Source of the DNA: Propionibacteriaceae bacterium UBA5174
Lineage (GTDB): Bacteria; Actinomycetota; Actinomycetes; Propionibacteriales; Propionibacteriaceae
Length of the DNA stretch: 10,002 nt
NCBI GenBank assembly: GCA_002413345.1
Contig: DHWU01000017.1
Span: forward strand, 10,761-20,762
Reading direction: 5' to 3'
Below the pieces are notes generated by a model, which did no database searches, was not told where the DNA came from, and saw only the letters and a program-made list of their open reading frames with translations. A program made the position numbers and the translations under genes. How positions within the stretch are numbered: position 1 is the stretch's first letter; every line of letters begins with the position of its first letter. Shown here in pieces: positions 1 to 5,673 of the stretch.

Positions 1-239
1 AGCGTGTCGTGTTCCAGGGCGTCGAGTTGTCGGGCCAGGCGTACGACGGCGTGACCGGCAGCAGTGGGTTGCACGGGCTTTGACCGCACCAGGAGCACTC
101 TGCCTAGTCGTGATTCCAAAGCCTTGATGCGTTGAGAGACAGCAGACGGAGTGATGTGTAGCTCGGCTGCGGCGGCATCGAGCGAGCCAGCGGCGACCAC
201 GGTGGCCAGTGTGCGGGCTAGGTCCAAGGGAAGTTCCAC
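1..239 (-). CDS. lysG: LysR-family regulator, LysG/ArgP type (N-terminal part)
   Basis: Partial gene: the first 79 codons are present and the rest runs off the left edge; the family is usually about 300 residues. The translation starts VELPLDLARTLATVVAAGSL and carries a winged helix-turn-helix at residues 20-42 (LDAAAAELHITPSAVSQRIK), followed by the typical RLGRVLLVRSKP..PTAAG segment of LysG/ArgP/IciA proteins. The GTG at 239 is chosen because an in-frame TAG lies directly before it. I see no Shine-Dalgarno sequence, so the mRNA may be leaderless. It diverges from the lysE-type gene 50 bp away. In this family the regulator activates the exporter when lysine or arginine accumulates; that role is inferred from family and position. 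The effector domain is outside the window. Confidence 0.9.
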   Translation of the reverse strand, partial: MELPLDLARTLATVVAAGSLDAAAAELHITPSAVSQRIKALESRLGRVLLVRSKPVQPTAAGHAVVRLARQLDALEHDT

Positions 240-289
240 CTAAGGAACACTAATGCACACGAAGAATCCTGAACTGTACTAATGGCCTG
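240..289. promoter_or_regulatory. Divergent lysG/lysE promoter-operator region
   Basis: This 50-bp AT-richer gap separates two divergent start codons and must hold both promoters. The 7-mer ACTAATG occurs twice in direct orientation, at 249-255 and 278-284. TGTACT at 275-280 is a possible -10 for the exporter; it would place transcription start at or very near GTG 290. Neither gene has a Shine-Dalgarno motif, which fits leaderless transcripts. LysR-type regulators usually bind such gaps at T-N11-A dyads; I did not find a convincing perfect dyad. Confidence 0.5.
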
Positions 290-934
290 GTGGTCGCTAG
301 TTTCACAGTCGTGACTGCTTTGCTAGCTGGGCTTGGGCTCGGATTCTCGCTGATCATCGCAATCGGTGCTCAAAACGTGTTTGTGCTGCGCCAAGGAATT
401 CGGCGGGAACGGGTTGGCCTGGTGGCAAGTATCTGCGCGGGCTCGGACGTGGTGCTAATCGCCGTCGGCATCTCCGGCATCGGCGCAGCCACCCAGGCCC
501 TGCCCTGGCTGGTGCCGGTGATCCGCTACGTAGGAGCAGTCTTCCTGGTCGGCTATGGCGGGTTAGCGGCCAGCCGCGCGATCCGTCCAGCCGCTGACGG
601 GTTGGAAGTTGAGGGCCAAGGCGATCCCGCAACAACCGTGGCCACCGCCGTTTCGGTGGCTGCGACCACCTTGGCGCTCACCTGGTTGAATCCGCATGTC
701 TACCTCGACACGGTCTTTCTCCTCGGCTCAGTGGGGGCCAGCCACGGCGACGACCGCTGGATCTTTGCTGCCGGGGCAATGGCTGCCAGCGTGATCTGGT
801 TCTATGGGCTGGGATTCGGCGCTCGGTTGCTTGCTCCGGTGTTGGCCGGTCCCAGAGCCTGGCGAATCTTGGACGCCTTGATCGCGGTGGTGATGATCTG
901 GCTCGGCGCTTCTTTGGCATTGCCGCTGTTCTGA
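290..934 (+). CDS. lysE: LysE/ArgO-type amino-acid exporter
   Basis: Encodes 214 residues, the usual length for LysE/ArgO inner-membrane exporters of basic amino acids. The N-terminus has a hydrophobic helix followed by the family motif IAIGAQNVFVLRQG (about residues 23-36), then CAGSDVVLIAVGISGIG (about 49-65). The conserved LTWLNPHVYLDTVFLLGSVG segment falls at about 129-148. About six membrane segments are visible. The GTG start at 290 is not preceded by a Shine-Dalgarno motif; an ATG at 282 is in another frame and stops quickly. Pairing with a divergent LysG-type regulator supports export of L-lysine and/or L-arginine. Substrate choice is inferred from this context, not from residues. Confidence 0.92.
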   Translation: MVASFTVVTALLAGLGLGFSLIIAIGAQNVFVLRQGIRRERVGLVASICAGSDVVLIAVGISGIGAATQALPWLVPVIRYVGAVFLVGYGGLAASRAIRPAADGLEVEGQGDPATTVATAVSVAATTLALTWLNPHVYLDTVFLLGSVGASHGDDRWIFAAGAMAASVIWFYGLGFGARLLAPVLAGPRAWRILDALIAVVMIWLGASLALPLF

Positions 935-959
935 CTGTGGTGCGGGCTAGGGTTCTCAC

Positions 960-2159
960 GTGGCTGCACAGGTGACTGCTAAACAGCGCGACCGGCTGCT
1001 CGCGGTTGCCTTCGTGGCCGTCGCCGCTGGCGTGGCTGGTGTCCTGGTATTGGCGCTCACCGCTAGCGGCGGTCCGGGAATGCTAGGGGACCTTGAGATT
1101 TATCAGGGCGCGATTAGCTATGGCCTTTCCGGGCAACCGTTGTACGACTGGGTCTACATTCACCCCACGGTGCATGGCTTGGGGTTCACCTATCCGCCGT
1201 TCGCTGCGCTGGTGTTGTCCTGGCTGGTGCCGCTGCCAATCCTGGCAGCCAAAGTCATCTGGACGTTGCTCACTTTCGTGGTCATTGCGGCCTGCATCAA
1301 TCTGCTGGTGCGCCGGGTTGGCTCGGATTCGCGAGTGGGTCAGTCCCCAAGCCCAGCCCGCCAAATCGCCTGGACGGCCGGTCTTGCGGTCCCAGTGATG
1401 TTTACCTACCCGTTTTTGCACAACCTGGTGGTTGGTCAGGTGAGCCTGTTCGTGATTGCGTTGGCGCTCTTTGATCACCAGCTACCCCGGCGTTGGCAAG
1501 GCGTTCTGGTGGGTCTGGCCAGCGCGATCAAGCTCACCCCGCTGGTCTTTGTGCCTTATTACCTAATCACTCGGCAGTGGCGCCAAGCGGGGATGGCCGT
1601 GGGCACCTTCGCGGCGGCGACTGGTTTGGCCTTCATGGTGTTGCCGCAGGCTTCGATCATCTACTGGACTGACAAGTTGTGGCAGACCTCACGGGTCGGG
1701 CGTACCGATTCCACGGTAAACAAGTCGTTGTTGGGCGCCTTGGCCAGATTGCTTCCGGATGGCTCAGCCACCACCATTATCTGGTTGGTGGTGGCTGTCG
1801 CAATTGCCGTCCTGGCCTATTGGCAGGCTGCCCGGTCTTATCGAAGTCAAGACCTGGTGGGTGCCACCTTGATGGTGGGTGCGTTGAGCGTGGCAGTATC
1901 GCCGATTTCGTGGCCGCACCATCAGCTTTGGCTGGTGCTGCTGGCTTGTTGGTGGCTGTTACAGCGGGGTCGGTTGCCGTCGATTCTTGGATTGGTGCTA
2001 TTTGCCATCTTCTTTGGTTACGCCTGGTTCGATGACTACACCACGCTGAGTGGATTGCTGGCGATCGGAGTCGAGTTGCCCGCTTTGGCAGTGTTGGTCG
2101 GACTTGGCTTTGGTGCCCGGCCCGGGCAGAGGCTCGCGACTGATCTGGTAAGGCCGTAG
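960..2159 (+). CDS. GT87 (DUF2029) family polyprenyl-phosphate-mannose-type glycosyltransferase
   Basis: Encodes 399 residues with about ten hydrophobic segments. The pattern matches the GT87/DUF2029 integral-membrane glycosyltransferases, whose characterised actinobacterial members (such as PimE) move mannose from polyprenyl-phosphate-mannose to lipid or glycan acceptors on the outer face of the membrane. Supporting motifs are GDLEIYQGA after the first helix (Asp44 is the likely catalytic acid by position), FTYPPFAALV, the SAIKLTPLVF segment in the middle, and SPISWPHHQLWLVLL near the C-terminus. The GTG at 960 lies 25 bp after the exporter stop; only a weak AGGG precedes it. It may be cotranscribed with the exporter, although no shared function is evident. 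The acceptor cannot be told from the sequence. Confidence 0.82.
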   Translation: MAAQVTAKQRDRLLAVAFVAVAAGVAGVLVLALTASGGPGMLGDLEIYQGAISYGLSGQPLYDWVYIHPTVHGLGFTYPPFAALVLSWLVPLPILAAKVIWTLLTFVVIAACINLLVRRVGSDSRVGQSPSPARQIAWTAGLAVPVMFTYPFLHNLVVGQVSLFVIALALFDHQLPRRWQGVLVGLASAIKLTPLVFVPYYLITRQWRQAGMAVGTFAAATGLAFMVLPQASIIYWTDKLWQTSRVGRTDSTVNKSLLGALARLLPDGSATTIIWLVVAVAIAVLAYWQAARSYRSQDLVGATLMVGALSVAVSPISWPHHQLWLVLLACWWLLQRGRLPSILGLVLFAIFFGYAWFDDYTTLSGLLAIGVELPALAVLVGLGFGARPGQRLATDLVRP

Positions 2160-2245
2160 CGGCGCTGGGTCTGTGGCACTTTCGGGCTTGGTGCGTTTCA
2201 GGGTTCGTTGCGCTTCAGGTTCGTTGAGTAGCTGGAGGACCGAAG
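2160..2245. other. Convergent intergenic junction with short imperfect tandem repeat
   Basis: This is the 86-bp gap between the converging GT87 and TMEM175 genes. It holds an imperfect tandem duplication, TGCGTTTCAGGGTTCGT (2192-2208) followed at once by TGCGCTTCAGGTTCGT (2209-2224). The copies differ by one substitution and a 1-base deletion. I see no clear hairpin plus U-tract terminator for either strand. Confidence 0.6.
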
Positions 2246-2896
2246 TTAGCCCTGTGGTGGTCTTGGTGCCGGATGGTCTTGAAGTAGATGGTCCAGCGCC
2301 CAGTTGAGTGGCCGGAGGCCGAATAGCGCCAGTAGTGACCAATAGCCAGCCCCCGGAACGGTCAAAGCGATCGTCAGCGAGACCAGCAACAACACCACCA
2401 TGCTCAGGCTGTAGCGCAACCCGCGAGCTGGCACGCTGCGTCCTTCGGTCCAAGTTTCGGGATGGTGGCGCAGCAACCACGTCATCGCCGTCATGAAGAC
2501 TGAAGCGGCCGCCATGGTGCCGATGTAAATGGCGTACTCGACCCTGTCGGGGGCGAGCGACCCAGTCATTGCGGTGGCCACTGGCAGCAGCACGATCGCG
2601 GCCAGCCAGGCCATATTCAGGCTGAATAGCCCAGGGGTTTCGCGTTCCACTACCGTGAATAGGCGGTGATGGGCGCGCCAGAAGCGAGAAATGATTACGA
2701 AGCTGAGGACGAAGCTGATTAGTGCGCTGGAGTTTTCGCTCAAGTAGGTCAGCGCATCTTGCTCGGCCCGACCGGCCTGATAGACCGCGTCCATCAACGG
2801 CAGGATTAGCAGGGTCAAAGCAATCGCCACTGCGGCATCGGAGAAGAACACCAAACGCTCCACCGGGGCCATAGCCATTTCGCGAGGACTGTCCAC
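2246..2896 (-). CDS. TMEM175-family (DUF1211) potassium-channel-like membrane protein
   Basis: Encodes 216 residues with six hydrophobic segments, the size and layout of a single-repeat bacterial TMEM175 protein, a family of K+-permeable channels. The signature RLVFFSDAAVAIALTLLILP is at residues 14-33, containing the family's FSD motif in helix 1. A second conserved patch, SRFWRAHHRLF, follows the second or third hydrophobic stretch. GTG 2896 is preferred because GGAGG lies 7 bases upstream; an in-frame GTG at 2902 abuts that motif and would add two residues. It lies 64 bp downstream of nifV on the same strand, so it could be read through from the nif operon. Nothing in the protein suggests a direct role in nitrogen fixation. 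The call is to family; ion selectivity is inferred. Confidence 0.85.
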   Translation of the reverse strand: MDSPREMAMAPVERLVFFSDAAVAIALTLLILPLMDAVYQAGRAEQDALTYLSENSSALISFVLSFVIISRFWRAHHRLFTVVERETPGLFSLNMAWLAAIVLLPVATAMTGSLAPDRVEYAIYIGTMAAASVFMTAMTWLLRHHPETWTEGRSVPARGLRYSLSMVVLLLVSLTIALTVPGAGYWSLLALFGLRPLNWALDHLLQDHPAPRPPQG

Positions 2897-2912
2897 GCTC
2901 ACTCCTCCAACG

Positions 2913-2926
2913 GGTCGGCGCCGACC
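2913..2926. repeat. 14-bp perfect palindrome between nifV and the TMEM175 gene
   Basis: GGTCGGCGCCGACC is a perfect dyad in the 64-bp gap between nifV and the channel gene. An overlapping alternative is GCGCC-GACC-GGCGC at 2918-2931. No U-tract follows on the minus strand, so a standard intrinsic terminator is not supported. It could be a weak RNA hairpin at the end of the nif transcript or a protein-binding dyad. Confidence 0.45.
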
Positions 2927-2960
2927 GGCGCTGGCACCGAGGCTAACAGCGAGTGACGGC

Positions 2961-4073
2961 TCAGGCGCCAGGGTTGGTGAACAGTTGGGCCAACTCGTCG
3001 GCTGCGAAGCTGTGTTGCTGGGATTCTGCCGCCGAGCGGAGTTCGGCGGTGAGCTTCACCAGGTCTGTGCGACGTTCGCCCAACAGTGCAGCTACTGCGG
3101 CTCGGCCGCTGTTGCGGCCCAAGCGAAGCGAGCGTTTGGCGCCGACGATTTCGGGCGCATAAGGCTCATAATTGGCTGGATCAGCGGCCAGCCCAGCTAC
3201 GTGCAAGCCAGATTCGGCGGTAAAGATTCCTTCGCCAATCACCGGCGCCTGCGACGGGATTGGTCGCTGGATCCAGTCGCTGATCATTTCGGCGGCAGCT
3301 CGAGCCGCCAAGAGGTCGTAGTTCTCGCCGTTTTGCAGGGTAAGGAAGGCCGCCACTTCCTCGGTGCGGGAAATCCCGGCCCGCTCGCCCAAGCCGAGCA
3401 CACTGACATCAGCCCAATCGGCGCCAGCTTCGCTGGCCGCGATTGCGCCAGCCGTGGCCATGCCGAAATCGTTGTGCAAATGGACGCCGATCTCGCCGCT
3501 GAACCTGGCCCGAACTGCTGAGATCAGCTCGGCGAGCAGGCCCGGCGACAGGACGCCGACGGTGTCAGCGATTCGAACCCGATCGGCCCCAGCGGCGTCG
3601 GCCGCGGCGACCACTTCGAGCAGAAAGGAGACGTCCGCGCGGCTGGCATCCTCCAGGCCGAGCGATACGTAGCCGACGCCGGCGTCGCGAGCGAGTTCGA
3701 CAAGGCGGGCAATCTCGTTCAGTGCCCAGGCGCGGTCTCGATGCAGCCGGGTGCTCAGGTGCCGATCCGAGACCGGTAGTGCGAAGGAGACCACTTCGGG
3801 GCCCAGGGAGGCGGCCGAGCGAATGTCCTCGCCCCGGGCACGGCACCAAATGGCTCGGCGCACGCCAGGGGCGAAATCGGCGGCCAATGCCATCAAGTCA
3901 GCTAAAGGCTCAGCGCCGTAGGCCAATTCGGTGACCGCATGTCCCAGTTCAATCTCGGCGACGCCGATCCGGGCTACTGCGGCTAGCACGGCTGCTTTCT
4001 GGGCGCCACTGAGGTACGGAACGGGCGCCTGAGCGCCTTCCCGCAGGGTGGTGTCTACCAGTCTTGCGGTCAT
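2961..4073 (-). CDS. nifV: NifV, homocitrate synthase
   Basis: Encodes 370 residues, close to the usual NifV length. It condenses acetyl-CoA with 2-oxoglutarate to homocitrate, the organic ligand of FeMo-co. The fold is the DRE-TIM metallolyase type: DTTLREG at residues 7-13 (Arg11 and the Glu12 metal ligand), ADTVG at 169-173, the metal-binding HLHND at 198-202, GLGERAG at 227-233, and ESGLHVAG at 287-294 with His291. ATG 4073 is chosen because AGGAGG lies 6 bases upstream and the protein then begins at the conserved barrel; starting at 4184 would overlap the end of nifB. It follows nifB by 22 bp. Odd points are GAQ where GEQ is usual after REG, and GERAGIS where GERAGN is common. Homocitrate synthase is much better supported than isopropylmalate synthase, given the length and the nif neighbours. 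Confidence 0.93.
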   Translation of the reverse strand: MTARLVDTTLREGAQAPVPYLSGAQKAAVLAAVARIGVAEIELGHAVTELAYGAEPLADLMALAADFAPGVRRAIWCRARGEDIRSAASLGPEVVSFALPVSDRHLSTRLHRDRAWALNEIARLVELARDAGVGYVSLGLEDASRADVSFLLEVVAAADAAGADRVRIADTVGVLSPGLLAELISAVRARFSGEIGVHLHNDFGMATAGAIAASEAGADWADVSVLGLGERAGISRTEEVAAFLTLQNGENYDLLAARAAAEMISDWIQRPIPSQAPVIGEGIFTAESGLHVAGLAADPANYEPYAPEIVGAKRSLRLGRNSGRAAVAALLGERRTDLVKLTAELRSAAESQQHSFAADELAQLFTNPGA

Positions 4074-4095
4074 CTGGTTCCTCCTCTTGGACTGT

Positions 4096-5385
4096 TTAGC
4101 CGCAGCCAGTTCCCGACCCGGAGCAGTCGGTGGCGCAATCGCGTGGTGGTAAAGCCCGACGCGGGTCGCGTCCGGCAAAGACATCGGTGACCGCTTCGGA
4201 AATCAGCCCGTCGGACTCATGCACACTCACCCCGGAGCCGGTCAGTACCATCCGCGGCGTATCGCCAATTTGATGACAGATCAGCGCCTTGCAGTCGCTC
4301 ATGACTCCGGCCAGCATGGCCCAGCGTCCGGCTCCGCCACCCGATGTTGGCGTGGGGCGTTTGTCGACCAGGCGTGGGGTGATGCGGCCGTCGATATTGG
4401 CGTTCTCGTAGATCATTAGATAGTCGGCGCCGCCGAGGTGTTGGTTGACTAGGAACCCCTCCTGGCTGCATACCGCGATGTAGGGACGCTGCTTAGGTGC
4501 GGCCTTAGCCGACATCAAGCGGTTGATCGCTTCCTCGCCGTGTTCGGCGCCAAGGATGCCCACGGCATCGGCGCGGCAGCGCTGGCAGTGGGTCATCTGT
4601 TGGATGAACCCTTCGGAGTCTTGGCGGGCCTTGGTGATCTCGGCTGGGCTGGGCTCGCGGTAGGCGCCAAATGGTGTGCCTTCAACCGGGTAGAGCGGGA
4701 GGTTGTTCATAGTGTCGGCGCCAAGTTCAGCTACCACTTTGGCGACTTCGCCGATGCCCTCCAAAGTGACTCCAGGCACCAAGATGGTGTTGATCTTCAC
4801 CGTTATGCCGCGTTCCTTCAACCCCTTGATTGAGGCGAGCTGTCGAGAGAGCAGAAGATCACCAGCCTCTCGGCCGCGGTAGATCTCACGTCCGTCCCGC
4901 ACCCACCGGTAGATCTGCCCGCCAACTTCGGGGTCAACGGTATTCATCGTGACGGTGACATGACTCACTCCGAGCTCGGCCACTGCATCGAGGTGGTGGG
5001 CCAGCTCCAAACCATTACTGGAAACGCAAAGCAGTAGGTCTGGGTGGCGCTGTTTCACCAGCTCGAAGGTGCGTAGGGTCTTGTCCACATTGGCGAAGGG
5101 ATCGCCGGGACCGGCAATGCCAACCACGGCCAGATTGGGTAGGTCGCGTCGCACTAGGTCGACATAGTCGGCCGCCTCTTCGGGAGTGAGCACCGTTGAG
5201 GACACGCCGGGGCGAGATTCGGAGACACAGTCGAACTTCCGGTTGCAGTAATTGCACTGCACATTGCACCGTGGCGCCACTGGAAGGTGGACTCGAGCGG
5301 TCCTGGCCCGGGCTGCTTCGTCGAAGCAGGGGTGGTCGCTGGACAACACTTTGGTGGGGGTCAACGGCCCTTCGGTGATGGTCAA
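4096..5385 (-). CDS. nifB: NifB, radical SAM FeMo-cofactor precursor synthase
   Basis: Encodes 429 residues. NifB uses S-adenosylmethionine to fuse two [4Fe-4S] clusters and insert carbide, giving NifB-co, the core of FeMo-co. HPC is at 18-20, and the radical SAM motif CNVQCNYC at 40-47 supplies Cys40, Cys44 and Cys47. NRKFDCVSESRPGVSS follows, with Cys53, then GIAGPGDPF at 89-97 and HCQRC at 266-270, all hallmarks of NifB. Residues about 301-409 form a NifX/NafY-like cofactor-binding domain (YIAVCSQEG..NQHLGGADYLMIYE). The tail is cysteine-rich (Cys417, 421, 428). The start is TTG at 5385 with AGGAG six bases upstream; it puts the N-terminus where the family expects it, and no better ATG/GTG is seen. 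It leads a nifB-nifV unit with its own 288-bp upstream region. Confidence 0.97.
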   Translation of the reverse strand: MTITEGPLTPTKVLSSDHPCFDEAARARTARVHLPVAPRCNVQCNYCNRKFDCVSESRPGVSSTVLTPEEAADYVDLVRRDLPNLAVVGIAGPGDPFANVDKTLRTFELVKQRHPDLLLCVSSNGLELAHHLDAVAELGVSHVTVTMNTVDPEVGGQIYRWVRDGREIYRGREAGDLLLSRQLASIKGLKERGITVKINTILVPGVTLEGIGEVAKVVAELGADTMNNLPLYPVEGTPFGAYREPSPAEITKARQDSEGFIQQMTHCQRCRADAVGILGAEHGEEAINRLMSAKAAPKQRPYIAVCSQEGFLVNQHLGGADYLMIYENANIDGRITPRLVDKRPTPTSGGGAGRWAMLAGVMSDCKALICHQIGDTPRMVLTGSGVSVHESDGLISEAVTDVFAGRDPRRALPPRDCATDCSGSGTGCG

Positions 5386-5472
5386 GTCCGACTCCTAACA
5401 GGTGGGCGTGGCTGCCAAGGTGTGCCAACGAACGTGCGGCTCGCCAGTTGCTGAGCCAAAGAATCGAGAGGC

Positions 5473-5503
5473 GGCGCCTGCCGATGTGAACGTCGGTGGC
5501 GCC
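5473..5503 (-). other. GC-rich hairpin in the nifB leader
   Basis: GGCGCC at 5473-5478 pairs with GGCGCC at 5498-5503, and inside it CCGA (5481-5484) pairs with TCGG (5493-5496) around an 8-base loop. The outer GAG (5468-5470) and CTC (5504-5506) can add three pairs. It lies about 90 bp before the nifB start and downstream of the GlnR-like box in the direction of nifB transcription. On the plus strand it is followed by the T-rich run TTTGTTGTTTT (5511-5521), so as a classical terminator it would act on plus-strand transcripts. On the minus strand it would be a leader-RNA structure. Its role is uncertain. Confidence 0.5.
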
Positions 5504-5537
5504 CTCGCCGTTTGTTGTTTTAATCCCACCAGAGGGA

Positions 5538-5555
5538 GGTTACGGATGGGTAACC
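5538..5555. promoter_or_regulatory. GlnR-like box, GTTAC-N6-GTAAC
   Basis: GGTTACGGATGGGTAACC is a perfect 6+6 inverted repeat with a 6-base spacer. Its core matches the GTnAC-N6-GTnAC form described for binding sites of the OmpR-type nitrogen regulator GlnR of actinobacteria. A third GTTAC lies at 5571-5575, 21 bp (about two helical turns) from the second half-site. The box sits about 150 bp upstream of nifB and 118 bp downstream of the nifN stop, in the only sizeable gap of the nif cluster. Nitrogen-dependent control of nifB-nifV is therefore inferred. The AT-rich GGATTAAAAC just downstream on the minus strand (about 5518-5527) could be part of a -10, but no confident -35 was found. Confidence 0.55.
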
Positions 5556-5639
5556 CATTAAACGCAATGTGTTACAAGTGATCCGGGTGGGTGGAACTCG
5601 CTAGTGTGTGTTAGCCCTTGTCAGGTGGCCAATAGGTCA

Positions 5640-5667
5640 GCAATAAGCACAATCTGTGCATTATTGC
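5640..5667 (-). terminator. Strong 12-bp-stem hairpin immediately after nifN
   Basis: GCAATAA (5640-5646) pairs with TTATTGC (5661-5667), and GCACA (5647-5651) pairs with TGTGC (5655-5659). The loop is three bases and one base is bulged (5660). It starts 6 bp beyond the nifN stop codon. No U-tract follows on either strand, so it may be an actinobacterial-type terminator without a U-tract, an mRNA 3' stabiliser, or a partial attenuator between nifDKEN and nifBV. The AT-rich stem would also do as an operator dyad. Confidence 0.5.
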
Positions 5668-5673
5668 CGACGG

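Noticed and set aside
1083..1478. 131-codon minus-strand frame inside the GT87 gene
   Set aside because: The GT87 protein on the plus strand has clear family motifs and membrane segments; the antisense frame is patternless.
2985..3521. 178-codon open frame on the plus strand inside nifV
   Set aside because: Antisense to a well-supported gene; the translation has no recognisable domain and is expected by chance in GC-rich DNA.
4074..4184. N-terminal extension of nifV to an upstream in-frame ATG at 4184
   Set aside because: It would overlap the nifB C-terminus by 89 bases, is not NifV-like, and bypasses the strong AGGAGG in front of ATG 4073.
5412..5428. Possible sigma-54 (-24/-12) promoter for nifB: TTGGCAC followed by TTGGCAG on the minus strand
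   Set aside because: The GG-to-GC spacing is one base short of the required N10, the -12 element is poor, and actinobacteria generally lack sigma-54. It is better read as a chance short direct repeat in the leader.
5386..5673. A missing small nif gene (nifX, ferredoxin or regulator) between nifN and nifB
   Set aside because: Scanning this gap gave no plausible start plus ribosome-binding site with a Cys-rich or NifX-like peptide; it looks regulatory.
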